Origin: Pleurodeles waltl
Taxonomy: Eukaryota; Chordata; Amphibia; Caudata; Salamandridae
Length of the DNA: 64,000 nt
Direction: 5' to 3'
Assembly: GCF_031143425.1 (NCBI RefSeq)
Contig: NC_090442.1
Location: 421,865,776 to 421,929,775 of the forward strand
The position numbers and the translations under genes were made by a program. How positions within the stretch are numbered: the first letter of the stretch is position 1; the number at the start of each line of letters is the position of its first letter. This document shows, one piece after another, positions 43,015 to 56,689 of this stretch. The notes beneath the pieces are model-generated. The model made no database searches and had not been told where the DNA came from. It worked only from the letters and a program-made list of their open reading frames with translations.

Positions 43015-46000
43015 TGTTGGAGTGTGTCTTTTAAAAGCAATATTAATATGAAAACCTTGCAGTATATTGTGTGATGAAGCTGCATGGAACATGTGTTAAC
43101 GTAGAAAATAATGCATGTGTTGAAATGTGCCCACGGGGAGTGGCTACCAATGTATACAAAGACTAATGAAAGTTATTAATGTTGAATTAATTATGTACTA
43201 ATGTTTTGAATTTGTACTAGCATATCATAATTAGAGTCATGTATTAGGGGTTTGCTCAATTAATCATTAGGCCTTAGCTTAGTGAGGTTCTGGGCCTAGC
43301 TGCCTGGTCTCATATTAAACTGCATTTTTCTAACGTGCAATGTGCTGTTTTCCTGAAGGACACAAAGCTGTACTTTTCCAGAAGTTATGTGTGTAGCCGT
43401 AGTAAATTCTTTCTCATGACGTCAATAACATGGGCCAATCAGCGACATGGAAAATTCTAGTGAAGTGCGTGGAGAATTATTGGACAGAGATAATGATGCA
43501 CCACTTATGAACCAATGAGGAATTAAGTGCAAATTAGGCAGTTTTGATTTAACCGCACAACCCAAGGAGAAGGGGGTCCATTCCTTTGAGACTTTGACAT
43601 TTATTCGTCCTGATACTTTAAATCATCCTTTACCTATTCTTTGCCTGATACTTACTTCTCCTCCATATGAGGGAAGGTCTTATTCCTTATGTTGGACTTT
43701 TTGCCTTACGCAGGGTCATCCCCAGTCTTTTTGCCTCCTTCCTCCTGGTTTTTCTGACCTCTCGCTGTTGGCTCTAGGACTCTGAGCACTTTATCACTGC
43801 TGACCAGTGCTAAAGTGCAGGTGCTCTCCCATCTAAAGTTGGTATGATTGGCTTATACCTAATTGGCATATTTAATTTACCTATAAGTCCCTTGTACAGT
43901 GGTATCTCTATAACCAGGGCCTGTAAATTAAATACTACTAGTGGGCCTGCAGCGCTGCTTGCGCCACCCACTGAAGTAGACTTTCAAAACCTGTCTCAGG
44001 CCTGCTAGCGCAGGGCCTGAGTGCGCAGTTTTATGCCACAGGGACCTGGCATCTAAACTTACTTGCCAGGCCCAGAACTCCTCTTTTACTACATGTAAGT
44101 CACCCCTAAGGTACGCCCTAGCTAGACCTATGGGCAGGGTGCCATGTATGTAGAAAGGCAGGACATGTGCCATATTGCATGGCCTGTCCTAGTAGTGACA
44201 AACAGCCTAACTTGGTGTCTCACTGCTGTGAGTGCTGCCTTCTCATAGGATTGCATTAGAAATGCCATGCCTTATGTGTAAGGGGTATTGTCTGATTTAT
44301 GAGGGGTAGCGTAGGCGTGTTTGGTATGGTTGGGATGGTGATAATAAATGCTGCTTACTGGTGTGGGTGTATTTTTTATTACTATCACAGAAATGCCACT
44401 TCTAGAATGTGTGCATTTATCTGTGCTTATGACTCTGGTGTTTTGCAGCTTGACTCCAATCCAGTTCTGGGCAGAGTGACAGTTGGGGCTTTGTGCATAC
44501 TTTTCAGACAGCCTGTACACAGTGAGGGTGGAGGTATCACAGAGGTGCATCTGCATACTGACTAGTCTTCCTGGGCTGAGAGAAGGGAGAGGCAGGGCAC
44601 ACCTGCATTTGTAAAGACTGTGCCCTGGCCTCACACAATAGGGACGTTAACCCCCCACTGATGTTTGGAGCCTGTGCTGAAAGGAGAGAGGGGGCACTCT
44701 CAGAACCAGTTGTAACTGGCTGGAACCTCCTCTCCCTACCATTGTAAAACACTGTAAGAACTGACTATAAGTACAGGGGAATTTTCCCCACAGTTGGGAG
44801 ACTCTTGGAATCATCTTGGAACTGGACACCAAAGGCTGAAAGGACTCACCGGGAATCGCCATGGACTGCTGCTGCTGCGCTGACCTGTTACCTGCCTGGT
44901 CACTGTGAAGGACTTGCCACTTGCTGCCTTTCCCTTGTGCTGGCCTGTAGCTGGGCCCTCCACCTGAGGACCTTGTCTTAAGATTCTGCTCCCCAGGGGC
45001 AGGGTGCTGTGGCCCCTGACCCCTTCATCCATTTCTTCACGAGGGGTGCTTCTCCGTGGTTGCGGCTGCCTTAACGCTGATTGCAGCGCGCTTATGGAGC
45101 CTTGGGAGCTCGTAGACTCCTTGCTGCATTGTGCCGCTTTAAATAAGATCACCGCAGCGGCCCGGGAAGCTGGAAGAACACTCGTGCACCGCATCGGGTG
45201 CAGGCGAGTGTCTGCTCGGGCCCCAGGAGGGGTCCGATCTTCTTGTGGCTTCACGGCAGGACCAGGGAAAGGCGCGGGGAGTGCCCCCTTCCCCCTGGCC
45301 TCTGCGTTAGGAGCTGGACACTCCTTTTCTGCTGTTAGGTAAAATGGGCATTATTGTGGGCCCCCCCTTGGTGGAAGGGCCAGCGGAGGCCCGGGGGGCC
45401 CCCAGAGATCGTGGGTCCCGGGAGGGGCCTGTCATTAAACCGGAGGGGGTGCGTGGTGCCCCCCTCCAGCCCTAAGTTGTTTTTGCTGGCTTTGGCCCCC
45501 CTTGTGAGGGCCGGTTGAGGGCCTGGGGGGCCCCCAGTAATCTCAGTCCCCGGAGGGGCCTGTCTATAAAAGAGAGGAGGTGCATGTCGCCCTCCTCTGA
45601 CCCCAAAGTATAAGGGAGGCCCCCGTTTTGCGCATAGGAGCGCCGGGGGGCCCATTGTTCACCTTCTAGGCACTGGAGGTGCCTTCATCCAACCAGGTAC
45701 TGTTTAAAGGACCAATATAGTTGCAATCCAAAGTTCTTTCTACAGACTTTTGTTTGATTCATATATTACCTACCTGCGTTTGATGTTTTTACATATGTGT
45801 ATGCAAATGTTCCTTTTATGGACATGCTTGCTAATATGTTTTTCTAACTTGCCATATGTTTTCTAATGTTCCTACTATGGGCATTTTATGATATTCTTAT
45901 GACAAGTGCTGTGATGTAATAACGTGTTTTCCTGACTACTGCTTATGTTGCAGAATACTGAGTAACCTGTGTGTAATGTGTGACTACTGCTAGGTTGCAG

Positions 46001-47116
46001 AGTAACTAATGTGTAATGTTCTGACAACTGCTAAGGTAGCAGGATAGTACTTATATGTGATGTTTGGTCTGATAATTGCCTTGTGTACAATACAGTATAT
46101 TTTCATATAATCTGGTGTTGTGTTTCCTTTGTGGTGGGGATATTGCGTCACGTGTGTTGTGTGTGTTGTGCAAACGCTTTACACATTGCCTCTGGGTTAA
46201 GCCTGACTGCTCGTGCCAAGCTGCCAAGGGGGTGAGCAGGGGTTATCTTGGACGTGTAACTCCCTTGCCCTGACTAGAGTGGGTAAGTTCTGCCTGGCTG
46301 AGGTGCATACGCTAGCCAACCAGAAACCCCATTTCTAACACCTTAGCTATACCATACTGAGACTTTGACCTGTCCTATCCTGGCTGATAAGGAAGACGAA
46401 TGATGTCCTGAGGACGAAGAATGACGCTGTTTGCTCATCTGTTGGATTGGTAACTATCTGATGCAAAATTGTAATTGTCTGTTTGCCTTTTCTTTCTAGG
46501 TACCAACTGCTCCTTTGATAGAGGCCATACTTTAGATGTTTTCCAAATTCGTGTTTGCTAAAGTGTTTTGCATGAAGCCCAACATGCTAATGCTAATTTG
46601 AGGTTAGTTAAGATGTTCACAAATACCCTACGCAAATAGACAAATGGCTGAGTTCTTGCTTTGTTGAATCATGTACTACTGAGACTTTGCTAATTTGTTT
46701 CTTATAGATGACGTGCTAATACTGAATGAATATTCTCTATGCATCGACTAATTGCGTTCTAATTGCAAATCTGAAGTGTTACTAATGAGATGAATTGCTA
46801 ATGAGATTAACAGAAATGATATTAGATTGTGACTAATAGGGAAATAAATATCCTAACACTTAACTAAATTGGTGTGGTTATTCATGACTGAAAGGTCGTG
46901 GTGTGTTCAACTTATTGATTCATACTAAATGTTATTGATTGGGTTGCTAATTAGTTATTGAAAATTATTGATTGGTTTATTGATCTAGTGATTTGTGATG
47001 CCCAAAAGATACCTCGTACTGGGAAGTCACTGAACGTGGTCCAAAGATTCATCAACCTAAACGTGTGTCCTTGTAAGTTTACTTATTAAGGCTCTGACGC
47101 GCTAACAACTGTTACA
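43015..47116 (+). repeat. LTR-like repeat, interrupted by a solo LTR
   Basis: Begins TGTTGGAGTGTG and ends about AACTGTTACA; without the inserted solo LTR (43685-46340) it is about 1.45 kb. It matches 55016-56658 on the opposite strand, including TGTCTGTTTGCCTTTTCTTT. TG...CA ends suggest an LTR, but no target duplication could be found here (left CACTG, right GAATA). Confidence 0.6.
43690..46340 (+). mobile_element. Solo LTR (family TGTTGGAC...CTAACA), 2651 bp
   Basis: Begins TGTTGGACTTTTTGCC and ends CCATTTCTAACA, with the 5-bp duplication CCTTA at 43685-43689 and 46341-46345. Same family as the minus-strand LTR at 13269-16131, about 30 kb away. It lacks the gag block and has its own sequence at 44124-44363 instead. 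Frames such as 44811-45254 (-) are matched by the other copy but have no known motif. Confidence 0.92.
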
Positions 47117-48025
47117 GAATATCCTCCCGCGTGCATACAATTTTATCTCATTTTGATGGAGAATGTCCTAGTGCGAATGAACGTAGTGGTTCCAGTACAA
47201 TCAAATACAGTTGTGGTCTAAAATGATGGCTATATTCCACACCGTGGCAGAGGGTGACCACTGTGCAGTGGGCAGACAAGAAACTATCCAGAGAAGAGTT
47301 TGAAGTGTCTTACATGACTAATACATGATCACTCCTGAGTTTGGCTAGGAATAGCATCTATCAGGCAGGTGAAAAAAGGTGTGAGAAATAGGTTGTGACA
47401 CAAAAATCAACCCCCCCCCGAAAACAAAATGCATATCACATTAGGCAAGTCATGATTAAGAAAACAGAAAACATTGAAAACATTAGGAAATTCTGAAGAT
47501 ATGCAACATGTTAATAGGAAGCCCATTGTTAGTGGCTTTAGTGTTCCTGAGAGGCATGAGGGCTGAGGGTTATCACCCAATAATCAAAAAAAGGAACGTT
47601 TGTGAGGGTTACGAGAGAAAGGGATAATTAGTGTAAAGTTAGGAGGACATTGAAGGAAGGTACTCTGCCCATTAAAAAAAAGTAGGGAACACTAAAAAAA
47701 GATTTAAGTAATGGAAATACAAATGTAATGAGCTGACATTTTCTAATTTGGCATGTCACTATATTTAGTTGCATACTAGATAATGTATGACAATTTCACA
47801 ACAACCATTAAAGGTCTACATTTTTTTACCTGAACATTTGTAGCCAGCATTTCTACATAAAATCATGTATTGCCATTCATTGCTTAACAGTGGGCACCAA
47901 GGTGGTGGCATCAGTGTCAACAGAAGAGGGAAAGGGTGCAGGACAAAGAATATCCTGGCAGTTGATAATACTTTCACCTCCACCACCCCCATAAGCTTCA
48001 CAAGCCCACAAGGCCGCTATCAAGG
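47117..48025. other. No gene or recognised element
   Basis: Purine-rich, low-complexity in places (CCCCCCCCC near 47412). Nothing recognised. Confidence 0.5.
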
Positions 48026-48450
48026 GCAGCTCCTCTGCAATGGCGGAGGAGCTTCACCCCTCTGGCTAAGAGCCAGCAGATGAAAAATAAAACTATAGTT
48101 TACTATCGTTTTATTTTTCATCTGCTGGCTCAGCCAGCAGTGCAGGGAGTCATGGGGCTGGGCCACTGGAGGGGGAAGAGTGGAGGGGGAGTGGAGTGCA
48201 ACTAAGTGCGCATGGCCGGCCGTCTTAGGCCGGCCAAACACACATGCACACTTAGGTTTCTCCAACCCGGCTGTGTTGCACAATTGGGCTTGAGAAACTG
48301 CACTGACCCCAGTGCACTGTCTGAGCGGCAGTCCAAGCAGCTCATACCAATCCTGATGCTGCTTTCATACTAGGTTTAGCATGAGAGCAGCACCAGGATT
48401 GCTGGGGAGCCTGTGTTGGTGTCCCAGTGAATGCTGGGACACCATCAGGA
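48026..48450. repeat. Serial-hairpin region
   Basis: Consecutive inverted pairs: CTCCTCTGC/GCGGAGGAG; a perfect 24-bp pair at 48070-48093 and 48108-48131 around a 14-nt loop; GGCCGGCC/GGCCGGCC near 48213-48234; an imperfect 25-bp pair at about 48348-48402; and GGTGTCCCAG/CTGGGACACC near 48418-48443. No clear termini or flanking duplication. It may be the 5' part of the following LINE or a separate element. Confidence 0.6.
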
Positions 48451-48888
48451 GCAGAGGATTGAGGCAGCAGGAGGCGGGAACTACGGAATGGTAAGAGTTG
48501 TTTTTTTATGGTTACCCCATCCCCGTGGCCCCCAGTCCCCCCTTGACATTTGCAGTGGCCGCCGTTGATCAGTACATCCTTCTCGTAGCCTACAGATCGC
48601 CACTCTGCAACCCACCGGCTGGCCAGCCCAGAAGCCTAGCAGTGAGTTGACTTGTCCTTCCATCTACTGCTAGCTGCAGTAGCTGATGTAACAACTGCCC
48701 AACACAGCCCTCGCTATCTTCTGCCAAAAATGAGTTAAATCTGCAAGTCGGTGCACAGTTACAGTGGACAGGGACTGACAAACGTTGGTAACGCTATCAG
48801 CAATATACATGGAAAGTCCATATTATTAAATCCCCCCAGCAGAGACGGACCATCACTTAACTTAAATCAAGCACAAACAGTGCCCAAC

Positions 48889-50289
48889 ATGAGGTCCAGG
48901 AAACCAAGGGGTGGCCCGGAGCAGCATGAGAGGAAAGCAACAAAGAGACACAGAACCTCGGACACAATCACAGCGATATCCACAGGCAAAGAAGGGAAAA
49001 CCGTGTCAGAGGTAAAAAACAATCTAACCAAAAAGGGAAGAAAAATGGCAACTGAAAAAACATCCGGACAAAAAGGGAATTAAAATGGCAACAGAAAAAC
49101 GTTCAGAACACAAGATGATGGAGTTTTTGAAACCGAAAATTAATGAATTAGAAGACATAGTAAATAATTCCCTTCAATCTGTAAGAGACGAAGATGGGCC
49201 CATCAACCAACAGTCGAACATTCTGACTGCTGAGACTCCATCGTCCAAACATTCATTATATACAAGCTCAGGTCCCTAAAGGTAATCCAGTGCTACCTCT
49301 CTCACAATATCACTCACAGCAACAAGCAACCTGGGCAACCTCAGCCCCACACGAAGCGTCAGCATAAATAATCAACATTCTGAATCACAAGATCAACCCT
49401 GATAGAATTCTTGGATAATCCACAAGACCTACAAAGGGACGAATACGCTTAGTACAACACTGTCCTCCACGTCAGTAGAAAAAACTCACCACCCTAATTC
49501 CACCATAGTTAGCCTTCCACCATAGTTAGACTATGCCCAAGGGCATAGCCCCCGCTCAACACAAACAATGTTTTATACAAAGCTAAACCTCCCTTTAGTC
49601 CAATGAAGCTTTCAACTCTGGAAGTGAATTTTAAAACTCTAAAACTTAGTGATCAGCTTCATGATCTTTCACCAAATAACAGCGCACCATTGACAAAAGT
49701 CTCTGTGATGAGGTCCCTGTGTAAGGTCTCCAGAAAGATCGTGGAGGAGGAACATGACATAGCTTGCGATTTCCCGGCCCACTCAATAAAATATGGCGAC
49801 TCAATAGGCTCTACCTAGATAGATGTGTTTTCAATCCGACAAACGGAATCCAGGTAGACCCCCTCAACACACTTGCCATCTATCTATCCAGAATGATAGA
49901 AAACTGCAGTCACTGAATGATCTGATTCATAGGGCCAAGGACAATTGCTATATACAACATGCTCCTTGTCAATGCACCACATTGCTTGACAAGCTACAGG
50001 CTTCACCAAACTTTTTGTCAGAGATCTTGCAGGAAGTCAAACCCAATCAAAAAGTCAGCCAGAGAAATTCTGGGCAACAGAAAATGAACCACCAGATCCA
50101 TCACCAACTCCCGCAGCTTCAGTGAAGTCAATAATACCACTTCCGACTTCCTCATCACAAATTACACTAAACATAGATACCGCCCTTTTAAGATCAGGGG
50201 ATATAAAGGCAGACATTCCCAAACAGCCTGCAGCCCAGCAGTAAACTGCCACATCTGTAACTGCCCAGGAGGAGATTAGCATCAAAGAA
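48889..50289 (+). pseudogene. ORF1-like region of the second LINE, first part
   Basis: Several frames with basic, coiled-coil-like protein: RKPRGGPEQHERKATKRHRT, then EFLKPKINELEDIVNNSL, then VSRKIVEEEHDIACDFPAHS. Frame changes and stops throughout. No zinc knuckle or RNA-recognition motif could be recognised. Placed as ORF1 because of position and basic/helical character. Interrupted at 50294 by the solo LTR. Confidence 0.45.
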
Positions 50290-50294
50290 GCTAC

Positions 50295-53286
50295 TGTAGG
50301 AGTCAGGACTGACTTGTAGTGAGTACCAAGGGGTACTTACACCTTGCACCAGGCCCAGGTATCCCTTATTAGTGTATAGGGGTGTCTAGCAGCTTAGGCT
50401 GATAGAAAAGGTAGCTTAGCAGAGCAGCGTAGGCTGAACTAGGAGACGAGTGAAGCTCCTACAGTACCACTAGTGTCATATGCACAATATCATAAGAAAA
50501 CACAATACACAGATATACTAAAAATAAAGGTACTTTATTTTTATGACAATATGCCAAAGTATCTCAGTGAGTACCCTCAGTATGAGGATAGCAAATATAC
50601 ACAAGATATATGTACACAATACCAAAATATGCAGTAATAGCAATAGAAAACAGTGCAAGAAATGTAGTCACAATAGAATGCAACGGGGGCACATAGGGAT
50701 AGGGGCAACACAAACCATATACTCTAGAAGTGAAATGCGAACCACGAATGGACCCCAAACCTATGTGACCTTGTAGAGGGTCGCTGGGACTGTAAGAAAA
50801 CAGTGAGGGTTAGAAAAATAGCCCACCCCAAGACCCTGAAAGTGGGTGCAAAGTGCACCTAAGTTCCCCAAAGAGCACTGAAGTCGTGATGGGGGAATTC
50901 TGCAGGAAAGACCAACACCAGCAATGCAACAACGATGGATTTCCAGACGAGGGTACTTGTGGAACAAGGGGACCAAGTCCAAAAGTCACGATCAAGTCGG
51001 GAGTGGGCAGGTGCCCAGGAAATGCCAGCTGTGGATGCAAAGAAGCTGCCACTGGATGGTAGAAGCTGAGGATTCGGCATGAACGACAAGGGCTAGAAAC
51101 TTCCCCTTTGGAGGATGGATGTCCCACGTCGTGAAGAGTCGTGCAGAAGTGTTTTCCTGCAGAAAGACCGCAAACAAGCCTTGCTAGCTGCAAAGCTTGC
51201 GGTCAGGGTTTTTGGATGCTGCTGTAGCCCAGGAGGGACCAGGATGTCGCCAATTACGTGAGGGGACAGAGGGGGCGTCCAGCAAGATAAGGAGCCCTCT
51301 CAGAAGCAGGCAGCACCCGCAGAAGTGCCGGAACAGGGACTACGAATTGGAGAGAAATGGTGCTCACCCGAAGTTGCACAAGAGAGTCCCACGCCGCCGG
51401 AGGACAACTCAGGAGGTCATGCAATGCAGGTTAGAGTGCCGTGGACCCAGGCTTGGCTGTGCACGAAGGAAATCCTCGGTGAGTGCACAGGAGCCGGAGT
51501 AGCTGCAAAACACGCGGTTCCCAGCAATGCAGTCCAGCGTGGGGAGGCAAGGACTTACCTCCACCAAACTTGGACTGAAGAGTCACTGGACTGTGGGAGT
51601 CACTTGGACAGAGTTGCTGAGTTCAAGGGACCTCGCTCGTTGTGCTGAGAGGAGACCCAGAGGACCGGTGATGCAGTTCTTTGGTACCTGCGGTTGCAGG
51701 GGGAAGATTCCGTCGACCCACGGGAGATTTCTTCGGAGCTTCTAGTGCAGAGAGGAGGCAGACTACCCCCACAGCATGCACCACCAGGAAAACAGTCGAG
51801 AAGGCGGCAGGATCAGCGTTACAATGTCGCAGTAGTCGTCTTTGCTACTTTGTTGCAGTTTTGCAGGCTTCCAGCGCGGTCAGCAGTCGATTCCTTGGCA
51901 GAAGGTGAAGAGAGAGATGCAGAGGAACTCTGAAGAGCTCTTGCATTCGTTATCTAAGGAATTCCCCAAAGCAGAGACCCTAAATAGCCAGAAAAGGAGG
52001 TTTGGCTACCTAGGAGAGAGGATAGGCTAGCAACACCTGAAGGAGCCTATCAGAAAGAGTCTCTGACGTCACCTGCTGGCCCTGGCCACTCAGAGCAGTC
52101 CAGTGTGCCAGCAGCACCCCTGTTTCCAAGATGGCAGAGGTCTGGAGCACACTGGAGGAGCTCTGGGCACCTCCCAGGGGAGGTGCAGGTCAGGGGAGTG
52201 GTCACTCCCCTTTCCTTTGTCCAGTTTCACGCCAGAGCAGGGCTGAGGGGTCCCTGAACCGGTGTAGACTGGCTTATGCAGAAATGGGCACCATCTGTGC
52301 CCATGAAAGCATTTCCAGAGGCTGGGGGAGGCTACTCCTCCCCTGCCTTAACACCTTTTTCCAAAAGGAGAGGGTGTAACACCCTCTCTCTGAGGAAGTC
52401 CTTTGTTCTGCCTTCCTGGGCCAAGCCTGGCTGGACCCCAGGAGGGCAGAAACCTGTCTGAGGGGTTGGCAGCAGCAGCAGCTGCAGTGAAACCCTGGGA
52501 AAGGCAGTTTGGCAGTACCCGGGTCTGTGCTAGAGACCCGGGGAATCATGGGATTGTCTCCCCAATACCAGGATGGCATTGGTGGGGCAATTCCATGATC
52601 TTAGACATGTTACATGGCCATATTCGGAGTTACCATTGTGAAGCTACACATAGGTAGTGACCTATATGTAGTGCACGCGTGTAATGGTGTCCCCGCACTC
52701 ACAAAGTCCGGGGAATTGGCCCTGAACAATGTGAGGGCACCTTGGCTAGTGCCAGGGTGCCCACACACTAAGTAACTTAGCACCCAACCTTTACCAGGTA
52801 AAGGTTAGACATATAGGTGACTTATAAGTTACTTAAGTGCAGTGTAAAATGGCTGTGAAATAACGTGGACGTTATTTCACTCAGGCTGCAGTGGCAGGCC
52901 TGTGTAAGAATTGTCAGAGCTCCCTATGGGTGGCAAAAGAAATGCTGCAGCCTATAGGGATCTCCTGGAACCCCAATACCCTGGGTACCTCAGTACCATA
53001 TACTAGGGAATTATAAGGGTGTTCCAGTATGCCAATGTAAATTGGTGAAATTGGTCACTAGCCTGTTAGTGACAATTTGGAAAGAAATGAGAGAGCATAA
53101 CCACTGAGGTTCTGGTTAGCAGAGCCTCAGTGAGACAGTTAGTCATAACACAGGTAACACATACAGGGCACACTTATGAGCACTGGGGCCCTGGCTGGCA
53201 GGGTCCCAGTGACACATACAACTAAAACAACATATATACAGTGTAATATGGGGGTAACATGCCAGGCAAGATGGTACTTTCCTACA
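50295..53286 (-). mobile_element. Solo LTR (family TGTAGGAA...TCCTACA), 2992 bp
   Basis: On + it begins TGTAGGAGTCAGGAC and ends GGTACTTTCCTACA, flanked by GCTAC at 50290-50294 and 53287-53291. Orientation minus is inferred: read on minus there is an AATAAAG-type signal near 50522-50530 close to the presumed 3' end. No internal domain or second LTR is present. Many small ORFs on both strands have no protein-like features. Confidence 0.9.
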
Positions 53287-53291
53287 GCTAC

Positions 53292-53970
53292 TTAAACCAA
53301 AAGAGAATGGAAAAGGCTTGAGAAAATGCAGAAGGGAACATAAAGTCTACCAACAACGTGCCGTTTGCCAATTATTCTTTCATAAAAAAGAAGACGTTGA
53401 GAGTACTCAAAAATAGACTCCAACCACATGCAATCAGAAATGCCCCCACTGGTCATAGAACAAAGCCAAGACAACCAGCTGACGACCCAAAGTAAAAAAA
53501 AAACTGTATCCAATGCTCAAACATTTACAGCATAAAGACAAGACAACTCACAGATGACTCAGGGCAAACAAGAACTGGCAGATGTACTACGCTTTGAAAA
53601 CTCAGGGACTAACAGCTCAGATCCAGCTTTGGCCACTAAATCCCTGATGAAGAACTCACCCATTGCAGAAGAGTGCCACCGGCTTAAAATGACAGAAGCA
53701 AAACTCCAGGCAACTAATTTTGTCAACCATGCAGTACTCGAAGCAGAGGATGTGACCCCTCACCAGGACATGACGCCGGTCTGGATAAAAACACAGGGGA
53801 ACCGAAACAGGGATCTATCCAGAGAGACCCTCACCCACAAAATTAGCATTCATTCCCAAATATACATCAAGAGGGCTTTTCACATTTTAAATAGAAGTGC
53901 ATTTTTTAATCTAAGAAAGGAAATCAGAGCACTTGCGTACATCAACTCATCTCATTTAAAAGAAATATAA
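53292..53970 (+). pseudogene. ORF1-like region of the second LINE, second part
   Basis: Continuation after the solo LTR. The frame 53554-53970 is open for 138 codons, with ECHRLKMTEAKLQATNFVNH and IYIKRAFHILNRSAFFNLRK. Rich in Lys and Asn. Function not recognised. Confidence 0.45.
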
Positions 53971-54289
53971 TTTCAACCACATCCCTATTTAAGTGAGCGG
54001 GATGCAACCTTAGCTACTTGGGCTACAAGTGACATCACAAACCAAGTGCTTTAAAACAACAATCTCTTTTAAAAAATGGGAGATTGGGTTAAGGAGTGTA
54101 GAGCCATTAAGATACCCAGGTCCATTGCTACCTACTAACACACCTCCTGCCAACCGACCCTCAAGGCTGCTCAGATTAACAAGTCCAACTAATAGACATG
54201 TTGTCCTAAGGAGCACTCTGGGGGCCAGAGTTCCCACCTACTAATCTGCTAAAGCTAACAATAGTGAAATCAATAGAGAAAGGGTCCTC

Positions 54290-54790
54290 AATGAACTCCA
54301 TAATTTTCCCTATGCAAGAATAGTCCTGGCTGCCTCAAATCTTAGACCCCAGTTGGTCCTGATGAACAGCAAGTTTCACTAGAGTCAGACCACAATAAAA
54401 ACTGCTCTAGAATGTACATGGGAGACACAGTGGACAACCTTCACAATTTCCATATCATATTATTACAGGAATCATGAAGCCTAAAACCAACACCAATAAC
54501 AGGGTACATCACATTACCGCAGTGAACACCTCTCATTATTGGCACCCAAGGGAGGGCCTATCAATCTTCTTTTCAACAAAATACAAATGGTTACAGGAAA
54601 ACATAATCCTAGGCAGTCGAGTGGCTACAGGCAGCCAAAGTAGTAACAAAAGGTCAGCAAGAACATCAGAAGGCCCTTTTCCTTCTGAATGTATTCATCC
54701 ATCCAGGCAAAGCAAAGAAGGCAGAGAGTTTCTCAACTCTGGTAGCATTAATAAAGTCTTTGCAAAAATTACATCAAAACACACATTTTA
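54290..54790 (+). pseudogene. Endonuclease-like fragment of the second LINE
   Basis: Reading frame about 54474-54791 includes HYWHPREGLSIFFSTKYKW and the preceding region IITGIMKPKTNT-like. The spacing resembles the early part of an APE-type endonuclease (LQESW...GLAIFFS). Stops and frame breaks; the catalytic SDH region is not found. Confidence 0.5.
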
Positions 54791-55015
54791 AAGTCAAAGA
54801 GGAATTTAACATCTGACATTTTCAAAATCTATTAATTTTGAGCTCATTCCCTTACAGCAAAGTAAGAAACCAAGAAGCAATGATTCTTTTTTCAACATAT
54901 ATGTCAAAACCTGGAAAACCAAGGCTTGGAAATTTGGTACGGTAACTTTAAGGAGGATAAGCTGGTCGCAATAACCTTTTTCAATGGTTGGAGCACTTCA
55001 ATGATCAATTATACT

Positions 55016-56658
55016 TTAACAAATATTGATAACGCATCACAACCTTGATAATTTAACTTACAAGGGGACTCGTTTTAGGTCAATGAATCTTTTCACCATG
55101 TTTGGGGACTTCCCAGAACGAGATATCCGTTTAGCATGTCAATCAATAGATCAATAACCTCATCAATATTCACAATAACTAATTAACCAAACTAATCAAT
55201 AACATTTAATAAGAATCAAACAAACCACGACCTTTCAGCCATGAATAACCACACAAATCTAGTAAGATTTAGGATATTTATTCCCTATTAGTTACACTCT
55301 AGTATCATATTCATTAGCCACAATATCAATAAGCACATCAATACCACTATAACTTGGCAACTCGAGTAAGACTTTATCAAAGCATAGGTCATGAACATTA
55401 GAACAAAGCAAGACGTTAACATGAGTCAACTTTAGCAGAGTATCATTGGTACATTATTCAACAAAGCAATAAGTCGGTCATTTGTCTATTTGCATCCGAT
55501 ATTAGTGAACTCCTTAACTAACCTCTAATTGGCATCAGCATGATGGGCTTCATGCAAAACAATTTAGCAACATAAATTTGGAAACCATCTAACTATGGCC
55601 TCTATCAAAAGAGGAGTTGGTACCTAGAAAGAAAAGGCAAACAGACAATTACAATTTATCATCAGATAGTTACCCATCCGAATGAGTTAGCATGCAGGAT
55701 CAGTCTTCGTCCTCTGGACATCAGTTGATTCGCCATCAGCCAGGACAGACAGGTAAGTCTCAGTAGGGCATAGCAAGTAAAGACTCTTCCCTCATAAGGA
55801 GAAGTGCATATCAGGCAAGGGGTAGGATGAGGGTGATTTAAAATATAAGACAGCTAAAGGCAAAGCCTCTAAGAATAGCAAGGTATGATGAAGAATAGTG
55901 AAGAATGGCAGAGTGATAGCTCCGTAATGGCTGATTTCTCCTTGGGTCACGCCGTTATATCAAAGTTGTCGAACAAGTCTCTAATTTCCCATTGGGTAGT
56001 ATTTGGTGCATCGTTATCTCTGTCCAATAATCCGTCAGTCACACACCTTACTAGAATTTTCACCTAAGACAGTTCTCATGCAGTTGATTGGCTCCTGTGA
56101 TTGACGTCTACAACGGGTGGAATGTCAGGTAAGAAAAGTTACACTTGTCGCTCCAGTCAGTAGTTCCATTGTCTTCTCCTAGTCCGGGCGACCTTGCACC
56201 TGTTGCGAATTACAGTGTTGCATTCAGCACGAATGTCTCCTTGAGCAAGTCGGGTCCCATGAGAAAGAATTTACTACGGCTACACATATCTCTAGCTTCT
56301 GGAAAAGTCCAGCTTCATGTCCTTCGGGAAAACAGCACATTGCACGTTAGAAAACACAGTTAATATGAGACCAGGCAGCTAGGCCCAGACCCTTGCTAAC
56401 TAAGGCCTAGTGAGTAATTTAGCATAACTCTAATACATAACTCTTAATGCTTATACAAAATCATACATTAGTACACTGTTAATTCATTATTAGTCAGTTT
56501 CATTAATCATCGTTTACGTTGATGGCCACCCCCTGTGGGCACATTTCAAACGCGTACATTAACTTTTTTCTAAGTTAATAGATCTTCTATGCGGCTTTAT
56601 TATACATTATATTGCAAGCTTTCATGTTAATATTGATTATAAGAGTCACACTCCAACA
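55016..56658 (-). repeat. LTR-like repeat, inverted copy of 43015-47116
   Basis: Read on minus it starts TGTTGGAGTGTGACTC and runs to about GTTAAA at 55016, parallel to the copy at 43015. It interrupts the second LINE between endonuclease and RT, so it is an insertion. Flanks ATACT and ATAGC match at three of five bases only. Confidence 0.6.
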
Positions 56659-56689
56659 ATAGCAAATCCTTTTCTGACGTCAATCACCG

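Noticed and set aside
43690..46340. Independent genes in ORFs such as 44811-45254 (-)
   Set aside because: They are parts of a solo LTR, and the same frames are altered in the copy at 13269-16131.
46405..46440. CTGAGGACGAAG resembling a hammerhead core
   Set aside because: No GAAA element at the proper distance and no stem I or III pairing.
48751..54791. A single host gene with basic N-terminus
   Set aside because: Frames are broken and followed by endonuclease and RT remnants in LINE order.
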